IMG/VR virus record: IMGVR_UViG_3300049043_000157
Coordinates: 1 to 34,390 of that record
Source of the DNA: a virus
DNA length: 34,390 bases
Direction: 5' to 3' (one strand)
Shown: positions 22,389-30,289 of the stretch, one piece after another
Position numbering within the stretch: position 1 is the first letter of the stretch
Layout of the letters: each line of letters starts with the position of its first letter
Made by a program: the position numbers and the translations under genes
Notes under the pieces: generated by a model
The model's input: the letters and a program-made list of their open reading frames with translations, nothing else
Database searches by the model: none
Told to the model about the DNA's origin: nothing

Positions 22389-23724
22389 ATGCTGACAATC
22401 GGCCCGAAGGTTTGGACGCAGCAACCGCAAGGGCCATCGCTCGCGCAAGAAGGCATCGACGTTGCTGTTAATGCTGCGGTGCCGAGCAAGAATCTTGTGC
22501 CGGGTGGTGCGCTGTTTAGTAACGCAAACCCGATTGTTTTCGGCCAATATGGAAAAGCAATCTCGTTTGACCGGGCATCAGCGACTCCCATTAACACTGG
22601 ATATGTTCCTGGGACGATTACTGCGCATTCGGCCATACTGCTGGTGCGACACAGACTGTTGCAAACGGCAAATCAAGAAACGTATTTAACTAATCGTGTT
22701 TCGGCAAATAATGGGTTTTTATTCTGGACAACTTCGGCCGCCGGTAGCGCTCCGAGATCGAACATTCACTATTGGCATTACGCACGGCGGTGTTGCGAAC
22801 TACACTAGTTCGTCCATTTCGGGCGGAGATGATAAATACATAGTTGTAGGGTTTTCTGCGCTAACAAACGATTCGGTTCGATTTTTTAACAACGGGGATT
22901 TTCTTTCTTCGTCCGCCATAGGGTCAATGACCCAAAACACTGATGCATTGTACATCGGTCGCGACGTATTTTTCAGTGGTAGCCAAGCACACTATGACAT
23001 GCCGGTGTGTTTGTATTGGCAAGGAAAATTCCTTTCGGATGCGCAGCACAAAGCATATGCGCAGAATATTTGGCAACTTTTCCAACCAATCTCGCGGGAA
23101 ATATTTGCGGAACCTGCGCCAGCAGGAGGAGTTAGCAGTGCGGTTGCGTCGTCTGCTGGGTCTGGCGCGGCAAGTGGAACTGCCGCTTCAACGTTTGCAT
23201 CGACCGCGTCGTCTGCTGGATCTGCTACGGCGAGTGGCACTGGCGCCTCGACGTTTGCATCGACTGCGTCTTCATCCGGAATTGCAACGGCTAATGCAGT
23301 TGGATCCAGCGCCGGCGTTACATCGGCCGTTGGATCTTCTAGTGGCTCTGGTCTTGCCAATGGTGTTGGCGTTGGATTGCAGACAATTTCCGCTGCTGCA
23401 TCATCTGCGGGTGTGGCAACAGCAAATGCCGTTGGCAGCACTGGTTCGGAGCTTGTTGGTGTTTTGCGCAGACGGCGTCGCCGTCCGCTGTATACCATTG
23501 GACCAAAGAAAAAACTTTCGACGCCGGCGTTGAAGGAGGAGGATGCATATATTGCATTTCTCCAATCGATCACAGATTTGCAAGCAGAACAACGAATTTT
23601 GCAAGAAGCGCTGGATGTTGCAACAGCGCAGCAGGTCAAGATGGTTACGTCCTTGTTGGCAAAGATTGAGCGGCGAGTGGACGAAATCGAGGATGACGAA
23701 GCCGCTACTTTTTTACTTATGTGA
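22389..23724 (+). CDS. Lectin-like (concanavalin/LamG-like) virion protein with Ala-Ser-Gly repeats, frame-broken
   Basis: About 445 residues if one break near 22750-22770 is repaired; the start is ATG 22389. The first 225 residues look like a concanavalin A-like jelly roll: GKAISFDRASATPINTGY, ITAHSAILLVRH, TFTIGITHGGVANYTSSSIS, and the closing FLSDAQHKAYAQNIWQLFQP. That last motif is the hallmark end of phage LamG-like domains. A low-complexity region follows (about residues 250-350) of Ala/Ser/Gly/Thr repeats. The C-terminal 80 residues are a charged helix (YIAFLQSITDLQAEQRILQE). It may bind surface glycans or decorate the virion. The fold is inferred from strand pattern and the terminal motif. 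Confidence 0.65.
23138..23445 (+). repeat. Imperfect Ala-Ser-Gly-Thr coding repeats
   Basis: Tandem imperfect units of about 66 bases encode variants of ASSAGSATASGTGASTFAST, shown best at 23145-23275 and then decaying into shorter ASSAG.A.A..VGSS units. The array forms a flexible or repetitive beta region inside the lectin-like protein. Repeats of this kind are frequent in phage surface proteins. Confidence 0.7.
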
Positions 23725-23730
23725 GGATTT

Positions 23731-24595
23731 ATGAGCGAGTTGACGCAGCAAGAGCAGGCTTTTTTTGAATCTGGCGGTGAGACGTCTCCGGAGGCAGCGC
23801 CCACAGAAGCGCAGCCGGAAGTGTCGACGACTCCTGCCGCCGAGCCTGCTGGTGGTACGGTAGAAACAACGCAGGAAAAGTCTGAAAGCCGTACGGTGCC
23901 GCTCGCTGTGTTAATGGAGGAGCGAGCAAACGCAAAGGCGCTGAAGAATCAACTTGCGCAGTTGCAGCAGCAGCAATCGGTATGGGAAGCGCGTTTTGCC
24001 GAAATGAATAATCGGCTCAATCCGCGCCAAGAAGCGCCATCGTTTGACGACAATCCGGCAGAGCATCTGCGTTCCGAGGTGGTGCAAACAAAGGCGGAAC
24101 TTCAGGAAATAAAGCGTAAACAGGAAGAGGCGCGGCAGGATCAACAGTTTGCTTTGTGGTATCAAGCTCAAGCAGCGCAATTTTCGCAGTCTACGCCTGA
24201 TTTTATGCCTACTTACAATGCCTTCATGGCTGGTCGGGGCAGTGAATTAATTGAGTCAGGCATGGCACCAGACCAGGTAATTGAAAAAATCCGCCAGGGA
24301 AGAAAAACTGTTGGCAGCAACCGCTGCGCAGTTGGGCATGAATCCGGCCCAAATGGTTTATCAGGCGGCATTGGCGAAAGGATACGAGCCGGCCGCTCCC
24401 GAACAAGTTAAGCCAACGGTTTCACCGCAAGAAAAGTTGCAAATGGTTGCGGATGGCGTAAAATCCAGCAAGTCTCTGTCTCAAGTGCCTGGCAAACCAG
24501 TGCCAAATCTGACAGCAGAATATGTTTTGAATATGTCTGCGTCGGAATGGAAGCAGTGGTCAGACAATTGGGAAGAAAATATGTCGAAGCTTTGA
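23731..24595 (+). CDS. Scaffolding protein, frame-broken
   Basis: About 287 residues once one extra G is removed from the GGG at 24298-24300. The start is ATG 23731. The N-terminus is acidic and disordered (EQAFFESGGETSPEAAPTEA). It is followed by a long coiled coil (VLMEERANAKALKNQLAQLQ and onwards, residues about 60-140), then a helical region with QFSQSTPDFMPTYNAFM and, after the break, EEKLLAATAAQLGMNPAQMV. It ends in a helix ASEWKQWSDNWEENMSKL. The order acidic tail, coiled coil, helical C-terminus, directly before the major capsid gene, is that of phage scaffolds such as those paired with N4-gp56-type capsids. It would guide procapsid assembly and leave before DNA packaging. Confidence 0.75.
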
Positions 24596-24609
24596 TAGCT
24601 CGACGCGCC

Positions 24610-24651
24610 GCCTGGGCGTAAAACAGTCTCGTCTGCCTGGGCGTAAAACAG
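24610..24651 (+). repeat. 25-base direct repeat in the capsid gene leader
   Basis: GCCTGGGCGTAAAACAG occurs exactly at 24610-24626 and 24635-24651, a period of 25 bases, in the 140-base gap between scaffold and capsid genes. Downstream, CGTCC (24662-24666) and GGACG (24676-24680) can pair. The gap could hold a capsid-specific promoter, processing site or RNA structure. No clear -35/-10 pair is seen. Confidence 0.6.
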
Positions 24652-24735
24652 GTTCTCGTTGCGTCCCGCGTAAGAGGACGAATCGCAAAGCAGCGTTATT
24701 GCTTATCGTGATTCATTCTTTTATTCGGAGATATC

Positions 24736-25813
24736 ATGGCAACGACGGAATATGGGGTTAATGACCAACTGGCAGTAAAGCTGTGGAGTCGCAAGCTGTA
24801 CGAGGATGTCGTCGGCAAGGGTTATTACGGACGATTCCTCGGGCGCAACTCCAACAGCTTGTTTCAAATCAAGGAAGAATCAAGCAAAGGGCCTGGAGAC
24901 AAGGTTACCTTTGGCCTGCGCGGACTGCCGGTCATGCCGGGTATTCAAGGCGATGCCACGCTCGAGGGCAACGAAGAGGCGCTGCTGACTTACACGGATG
25001 CTGTGTTTGTCGATCAGCTGCGCCACGCTTTCCGCACTGGTGGTCGGATGAGCGAGCAACGCGTACCGTTTTCGGTTCGCGAGGAGCTGCGTTTTGCGGC
25101 GACTGACTGGTGGTATGAGCGGATGGAAGTCAGCATTGCCAATCAACTTGTTGGCTATGCGGACCAAACCGACACGCGATATACGGGCAATCAAGTTGCT
25201 ATTGAGCCTTCGACGGCAACTGGGGTGACTCGGATTATCGTCGGCGGCAATCAAACCGCAGAAGCCAGCCTGTCTGCCACGACCACGCACGCCATCAAGC
25301 TGTCCGATTTGGACAAGGCGGCTGCAATTGCCAAGACGCAAACGCCTCGCATTCGTCCAATCCGGGTTGACGGCAAGGAACTGTTTGTCTGCTTTCTGCA
25401 TCCGTATCAGATTCTGCAACTGCGTCAAGATGCGGCAACGCAGGGCAATTTCTTTGATGTGCAGAAGGCGCAACTGCAAGGCGGCAAGATCTCGGATAAC
25501 CCGATCATTACCGGTGGTGAGTTCATTTACAACGGTGTGATTGTGTACGAGTGGCCGTATCTGCCGGTTGTAAAAAACACCGTTGCATCGTTTGCCAGTT
25601 ACCGCCGCGGTGTTTTTTGCGGTGCGCAGGCGCTGGCGGTAGGCATCTGGTCAGAACAATTCCGCAACCCGAATGAATTGGGAAGAGGAAATGTTCGATT
25701 ATGGCAATCAACTTGGCGTGTCGGCAGGCATGATTTTCGGCGTGAAAAAGGCGAGATTCAATTCGTCTGATTACGCCACGATTGTGCTGTCTGGTTACGC
25801 GCCGGCGCCCTAA
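24736..25813 (+). CDS. Major capsid protein, N4-gp56 type, frame-broken near the end
   Basis: About 358 residues once one extra G is removed from the GGG at 25680-25682. ATG 24736 has GGAG upstream. Conserved pieces: NDQLAVKLWSRKLYEDVVGK, FGLRGLPVMPGIQGDATLEG, YTDAVFVDQLRHAFRTGGRM and FVCFLHPYQILQLRQD. This is the N4-gp56/DUF4043 group of HK97-fold capsid proteins. The natural C-terminus, restored, begins NELEEEMFDYGNQLGVSAGM and ends SGYAPAP at 25813. As written, the frame shifts and stops at 25770 with an unlike basic tail. It forms the icosahedral shell with the scaffold encoded just upstream. Confidence 0.9.
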
Positions 25814-25824
25814 GGAGAACTGAC

Positions 25825-26313
25825 ATGCCTGTAACTCTTACCGCTGCAACGATGGCATCTCCTATTGCCAAAAATCATGTTGGCGATAATGTGCTGACGT
25901 TCAATGTTAATTCGGGCGCAAGCAAATTCGGAAGTATTTCCGATGTGTATTTGCTCGGGCGCATTCCGAATGGTTCGCTGGTGACTGACGGCGCAATTTC
26001 CTTTGGTATTCAAAAAAGCGCTATTCAGACATTCACAATGCTTGTATTGGGTCAGGATGACGGCGGTACGTACACCGTTCTTCAGACCCTGCGAGCGTCT
26101 GGCGCGCAACCTAGCATCACCGCCAATGCCACTACGGTGCAATCGTATCATCTGGTAAATCCATCGGCGCTGTTCCCAAAATTTCGATTTCGGACGATCG
26201 CGCTGATTAAATTTGCCACGTTGGCACTTAATTGCACCGTTGGCGGCTCTGGAACGACATCGTTTTCTTTCCAGGGTTTTGTGCGCTACGTTGCTGACGG
26301 TCGAGCCGAGTAA
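25825..26313 (+). CDS. Virion protein following the capsid gene, possible decoration protein
   Basis: A 162-residue protein from ATG 25825, with AAGGAGAA upstream. It is beta-rich and Ser/Thr-rich: PVTLTAATMASPIAKNHVGD, SISDVYLLGRIPNGSLVTDG, LVLGQDDGGTYTVLQTLRAS. It ends in SFSFQGFVRYVADGRAE. Small beta proteins directly after N4-gp56-type capsid genes are usually virion components, and many act as decoration or head-completion proteins. The hairpin at 26319-26341 right after the stop suggests this is the end of the capsid transcript unit. Function is inferred from position only. Confidence 0.6.
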   Translation: MPVTLTAATMASPIAKNHVGDNVLTFNVNSGASKFGSISDVYLLGRIPNGSLVTDGAISFGIQKSAIQTFTMLVLGQDDGGTYTVLQTLRASGAQPSITANATTVQSYHLVNPSALFPKFRFRTIALIKFATLALNCTVGGSGTTSFSFQGFVRYVADGRAE

Positions 26314-26318
26314 AAACG

Positions 26319-26341
26319 CAGGGAGGTGCAACGCCTCCCTG
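26319..26341 (+). terminator. Strong hairpin between capsid unit and glycosyltransferase gene
   Basis: CAGGGAGG (26319-26326) pairs exactly with CCTCCCTG (26334-26341) around TGCAACG. There is no T run after it on the plus strand, so termination would be partial at best. The 5' arm holds GGGAGG, a Shine-Dalgarno-like sequence 22 bases before ATG 26349, which is sequestered in the hairpin. Confidence 0.5.
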
Positions 26342-26348
26342 TACTCGC

Positions 26349-27707
26349 ATGGACGTTATCGCACAAACGATAAATCAAGCGCTCGCCTTTCACAAGGCGG
26401 GCGACTTTGAGCGTGCTGCGCCGCTTTACAATGCGGTCCTCAATCTTCAGCCGTTTGATGAAACAACGCTGTTTCTCCTGTCGGATATGTATTTGCGGCA
26501 GGATTACAGCGGTCTTGCCGTCAATCTGTCGACGCATCTTCTGGATCGAAATCCAAAAAACGGCGCTGCCTGGTGCAATTTAGGCGTCGCTTTTCGCAAG
26601 GAAGATAAGTACGACCAGGCAATGCACGCATGGAATCGTGCTCTAAAAATACAGGGCGACACGTCAGAAGTATGTTGCAACATGGCAACGCTTTACAGTG
26701 ATCGAGCGCAGCCAGACAAGGCAATACATTGGCTTGATCGTTCGCTGAAATGCGAGCCGGACAATTCTGGTGCCCAGTGGAGTAAATCTCTTGCGCTGTT
26801 GACCAAGAAGGATTGGGCAAATGGCTGGCCGCTGTACGACTATCGGCAAAAGCTTGATCACTGGGATTCTCGCGCTGGTATTGATGTTCCATCCTGGGAC
26901 TTTACGCCGACCGATCATCTTTACATTCACGGAGAGCAAGGCGTCGGTGACGAAGTTATGTTCCTCTCGTGTTTGGACGATGTGCTGCCGCTTGCCAAGC
27001 GCGTTACTTTGGAACTTAATGATCGTGTTGCAGGCATAGCGAAACTAACGTGGCCCAACGTCCGTATCGTTACTGTCGAGACGCCTGGCGATTACAGCGC
27101 AAAGATTCCGATTGGCAGTATTGCGGCAAGACTGCGGCGCGATGAGCGTGCTTTCCCCGGTGTGGCATATCTTCGACCAGATCCGGCGTTGGTTGAACAC
27201 TACAAAATCCGGCTCGCCGCACTTGGTCCGCGGCCTTGGGTCGCTGTTGCGTGGCACGGCGGATCGAAAGTAACTCGAGTCAAGGATCGCAGTACGACGC
27301 TTGAAGTATTCAAGCCATTGCTGGAGCCGATTTACGTGCGTGAGCGCTCAGTATGAGCACACAAATCCAATGGTCAAGCTCATGCGAGAAGAGTACAAGT
27401 TGCCGGCGCTAGACAATTTGTGTTTGGCGAGGATCTGGCGCATCAAGCGGCACTATTTGCCGCCGTCGATCATGTGGTAACGGTTCAGCAGACCGCGGTT
27501 CATGTAGGTGGCGCGGTTGGCGCAACAACGCATGCCTTGATTGGCACCGCTCCGCATTGGCGGTATGGGATTGACGGAAATATGCCGTGGTATCGCTCGG
27601 TGCAACTCTACCGAGCAAAAAACGGTTGGGATGAACAAATCAAACGGATAGAGGTGGAAATTGCTAATCACACCGCAGTACAAGCAACTGAACGCGCAGC
27701 TGCATGA
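26349..27707 (+). CDS. TPR-domain glycosyltransferase (GT9/GT41-like), frame-broken
   Basis: About 450 residues after repairing two breaks near 27340 and 27420. Residues 1-150 are tetratricopeptide repeats (ALAFHKAGDFERAAPLYNAV, AAWCNLGVAFRKEDKYDQAM, DKAIHWLDRSLKCEPDNSGA). The remainder is a GT-B-like domain: SWDFTPTDHLYIHGEQGVGD (the EQGxGD motif), PWVAVAWHGGSK, then QAALFAAVDHVVTVQQTAVH and VGGAVGATTHALIGTAPHWR, ending PWYRSVQLYR. This matches bacterial TPR glycosyltransferases related to ADP-heptose and O-GlcNAc transferases. It would transfer a sugar from a nucleotide donor onto a protein or glycan. Its place within the virion genes suggests modification of virion or host surface; the acceptor is unknown. 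The breaks lie in the donor-binding half. Confidence 0.75.
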
Positions 27708-28158
27708 AGACAGGGAAGACTACGGCACCAACGGGTATAAGTGGGCTGGATTGATCTCCAAGTTGATGCAGGAACATGATTGTGTGTCAGTTCTTGATTA
27801 TGGGTGTGGTAAGCGCTCGCTGCAAAAAGCGTTAGGGTTTCCGATTTTCAACTACGATCCTTGTATTGAAGGGTTGGATAATCCGCCGGAGCCTGCGGAT
27901 CTGGTTTGCTGCACTGATGTGCTAGAGCACATCGAACCGGAATGCATTGACAAGGTGCTAGACGATCTCCGAAGACTGACCGGGAAAATTGCATTTTTTA
28001 CGGTTGCAATGGTGCCGGCAAAAAAAGTTCTTGCTGATGGTCGCAATGCGCACATTCTTCTGCGTCCGTTGAATTGGTGGTTGCCAAAATTCATGGAGCG
28101 ATGGGATTTGATGTCGTTTCATAATTTCAAAAATGAATTTGTTGTGGTGTTGAAATGA
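27661..28158 (+). CDS. Class I SAM-dependent methyltransferase
   Basis: A 165-residue protein from TTG 27661, with AGAGGTGG upstream; the start overlaps the glycosyltransferase end by about 47 bases. It begins MLITPQYKQLNAQLHEDRED. Motif I is VLDYGCGK (residues 44-51), the SAM-binding loop, and CCTDVLEHIEPE (about 83-94) is the second SAM-site motif. The C-terminal part ends RPLNWWLPKFMERWDLMSFH. The pattern YGxxGxxWA...LDYGCGKxxL...ADLVxCTDVLEHIEPExxDxVLDDL is frequent in phage and prophage small methyltransferases. The substrate is unknown; neighbours suggest a sugar or protein substrate rather than DNA. No DNA target-recognition domain is present. Confidence 0.8.
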   Translation: MLITPQYKQLNAQLHEDREDYGTNGYKWAGLISKLMQEHDCVSVLDYGCGKRSLQKALGFPIFNYDPCIEGLDNPPEPADLVCCTDVLEHIEPECIDKVLDDLRRLTGKIAFFTVAMVPAKKVLADGRNAHILLRPLNWWLPKFMERWDLMSFHNFKNEFVVVLK

Positions 28159-28370
28159 GACGAAGGCAGATATTTGAGATTCGACAACATGAAGCAGAAC
28201 TTGAGCGAAGGGAGGTGATTAACTATGCCAATGGACAAATACAAGAAGAAGCCGATGCCGGTAAAGCCTGGAAAAAAGAAGTAATGATAGATCCGCACGG
28301 ACACAAGACTTGCGTCAAGTGCGGCAAGACGCTCTGGGCGTGGCGCCCATCTGCACGTCCGAGTGTGTAA
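28155..28370 (+). CDS. Small protein with CxxC motif, start and end uncertain
   Basis: A 71-residue reading from ATG 28155 (ATGA overlap with the methyltransferase), basic and helical at first (RRRQIFEIRQHEAELERREV), ending in a part with HKTCVKCGKTLWAWRP. The CxxC could be half of a zinc ribbon: a one-base shift near 28345 would give ICTSEC and complete a C2-C2 set. An alternative is a separate 28-residue gene starting at ATG 28284, overlapping the tiny gene nested here. The cysteine pair and its context in related phages favour a small zinc-binding protein. The exact limits cannot be settled by eye. Confidence 0.4.
   Translation: MRRRQIFEIRQHEAELERREVINYANGQIQEEADAGKAWKKEVMIDPHGHKTCVKCGKTLWAWRPSARPSV
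28225..28284 (+). CDS. Nineteen-residue basic peptide gene with near-perfect Shine-Dalgarno
   Basis: ATG 28225 is preceded by GGGAGGTGATT (28210-28220), an almost exact complement of the 16S rRNA 3' end, four bases before the start. The peptide is MPMDKYKKKPMPVKPGKKK: nine lysines, five prolines and glycines, no acidic cluster. Similar tiny K/P-rich peptides recur between virion genes of small phages. It may bind nucleic acid or the capsid interior. The ribosome site is the strongest in the window, which supports that it is real. Its stop overlaps the next ATG (TAATG). Confidence 0.55.
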   Translation: MPMDKYKKKPMPVKPGKKK

Positions 28371-28379
28371 AGGCTGATT

Positions 28380-28997
28380 ATGGCGATTGCTACTTATTCC
28401 GATCTCAAGACTGCAATCTACGCTTGGGCAGATTCGACATCGGCCGATTTTTCCGGCACGACGATTGACGACCTCATCTTGATGGCGCATCAGCGGATTG
28501 GTCGCGAGGTTCGATGTCGGGAGATGGAGGCGGATATAAGTGCGACAGTAAGTGCTGGCGTTGTTCCGCTTCCGGCAGATTATGTCGACCTGAAATATGC
28601 CTATATGGCAAATGAACAGCCGACGAAATTTCTTGAAAAGCGTACCGCGCCGTTTATTTATCAGCGATACCCGCATCGTGATGTCTCTGGACGTCCTGGG
28701 TATGTTGCTAGAGAAGGGTCAAATTTCATTTTCGGGCCGTACCCAGATCAGGCAGTGACATACATTATGAAAGGCGTCTACTGGCGGCGAATGACGCTGA
28801 CGACGACCGCCACATTCAACGAAGTGTTTCGCATGCATCCTGATTTGTATTTGTCGGCGTCGATTGCCGAAGCCGTGCCGTTTCTGGGTCAGGATTCGCG
28901 CATACAGATTTGGGAAGCCAAGTATCAGAGCATCAAAAATGCGCTGCAACTTGAAGTGCAGAACGAAGGCTATGAAGGCAGCGAGGTGGACTTTTGA
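28380..28997 (+). CDS. Head-tail adaptor protein (SU10/P22 gp4-like)
   Basis: A 205-residue protein from ATG 28380. It begins MAIATYSDLKTAIYAWADST and continues through TIDDLILMAHQRIGREVRCR, the two-helix opening typical of phage adaptor proteins that dock under the portal. The middle part (VVPLPADYVDLKYAYMANEQ) and PDLYLSASIAEAVPFLGQDS, then IWEAKYQSIKNALQ, match podovirus adaptors of the SU10/gp4-like type. It would form the ring linking portal and tail. Its 3' end overlaps the next gene. The call rests on pattern and position. Confidence 0.7.
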   Translation: MAIATYSDLKTAIYAWADSTSADFSGTTIDDLILMAHQRIGREVRCREMEADISATVSAGVVPLPADYVDLKYAYMANEQPTKFLEKRTAPFIYQRYPHRDVSGRPGYVAREGSNFIFGPYPDQAVTYIMKGVYWRRMTLTTTATFNEVFRMHPDLYLSASIAEAVPFLGQDSRIQIWEAKYQSIKNALQLEVQNEGYEGSEVDF

Positions 28998-29686
28998 TCC
29001 AACCGCTTCGTATTTTCATTGGATACGATCCGCGTGAAGCGGTAGCTTTTCACGTCTGCGTCAATTCCATCATTCGTCATGCGTCCCTGCCGGTAAGTAT
29101 TGTTCCGTTGGCATTGAATACAATTGCACCGTGCTATGAGGAGCTGCACAAGGACGGGTCAAATCAGTTTATCTATTCAAGGTTTCTGGTGCCTTACCTC
29201 TGCAATTTCCGAGGCCAGGCATTATTTGTTGATGGCGATATGATTTTTCAGGATGATGTTGCCAAGTTATTTGGATTCTACTTCGCAATGACGTTGATGT
29301 TGCGGTCGTCAAGCACGACTATAAAACAAGGCATGCAATCAAGTATTTCGGCCAGAAAAATGAAGATTATCCGCGTAAAAATTGGTCAAGTGTAGTTTTG
29401 TGGAATTGCGGTCATTCTGCAAATCTTGTGCTGACGCCAGAATTCATGTGCGGACAAGACGGGAGCGTTTTTGCATCGTTTCACGTGGATCAAGGATGAA
29501 CGTATTCAAGAGCTGCCGATAGAGTGGAATTGGCTAGTGGACGAATACGAACACAATCGAGACGCAAAATTGCTGCATTTTACGCTGGCAATTCCTGCGG
29601 TGCAGTCCTACGAGGATTGCGACCACAGCACGCAGTGGTGGGATGAATTCCATCGTACGGTGGAAGTGGATCAGAGGCGCGAATAA
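28994..29686 (+). CDS. DxD glycosyltransferase (GT-A fold), frame-broken
   Basis: About 230 residues after repairing breaks near 29278 and 29462. The start is TTG 28994 with GAGGTGG upstream. The N-terminus is LRIFIGYDPREAVAFHVCVN, followed by KDGSNQFIYSRFLVPYLCNF and ALFVDGDMIFQDDVA: the DGD (residues about 80-82) is the metal-binding DxD motif. After the first break comes VAVVKHDYKTRHAIKYFGQK with NWSSVVLWNCGHSAN, then FLHRFTWIKDERIQELPIEW and LLHFTLAIPAVQSYEDCDHS. This is a recognisable glycosyltransferase family found in phages and bacteria. It probably uses a UDP- or GDP-sugar; the acceptor is unknown. It is the second glycosyltransferase in this late segment. Confidence 0.75.
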
Positions 29687-30287
29687 TGGCGAATACAACC
29701 TACACCGATAACGTCACGGTGATCACGGCCGACACGATGAACGATCTGAATCGGCTGCACTATACGATTTTCAACGATCCGGCAGACGTGACTGCGGCAA
29801 GCAATGCGCTCCTCAACAGTGCTGGCGATGTTGGTGTTGGTGGTGTTGCCGTTGGCGGGACGAAGGCAACTATCTACGGCAATTTGCAAACGCAGATCAC
29901 GACCAACACTGGCGTGGCGATGACCGCGTATAACGGCAGCGCGGGTGGCAGCGCCTACGCTCAAGTGGCGGCGCAGACGACGGCTGGGTCGGTTGTCATG
30001 CAGATTGGCGGCGCTGCGTCTTCACAAGCGTTGCTGTACACAAATTCCGCGCAAGGGCTGAACATTTACACGTCCGTTGCGCAACCCATTATTCTGGGAA
30101 TCAACGGTACTGAAGGGTTTCGATTGAATTCGACACGTGACGTTGTATTCAATACGAACACAACCGCTCCATCGCTTCGGCACTAATGGACAATTGACTT
30201 TCGAACGGACTAGCAACACGCAACTCAAAATTTTGATGCGCGGTTCTGACGGAAGCGACTCGGTCGGTTACCTTAACTTTGGCTTGA
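29686..30287 (+). CDS. Tail protein, possibly tail fibre-like, frame-broken
   Basis: About 200 residues after repairing two breaks near 30175 and 30258. The start is ATG 29686. The opening MANTTYTDNVTVITADTMND and LNRLHYTIFNDPADVTAASN is characteristic of podovirus virion proteins that precede the gp10-like gene. The middle part is beta-rich and glycine-rich. Restored, the end reads GTNGQLTFERTSNTQLKILM then RSVTLTLA and stops at 30285-30287; this short terminal pattern is common at the end of phage fibre-like proteins. It may be a host-contact or tail-decoration protein. Exact function unknown. Confidence 0.6.
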
Positions 30288-30289
30288 CG

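Noticed and set aside
25680-25813. Programmed frameshift giving two capsid forms, as in T7 gene 10
   Set aside because: No slippery heptamer or downstream structure stands out, the short form loses the conserved C-terminus, and similar homopolymer breaks occur in many other genes here.
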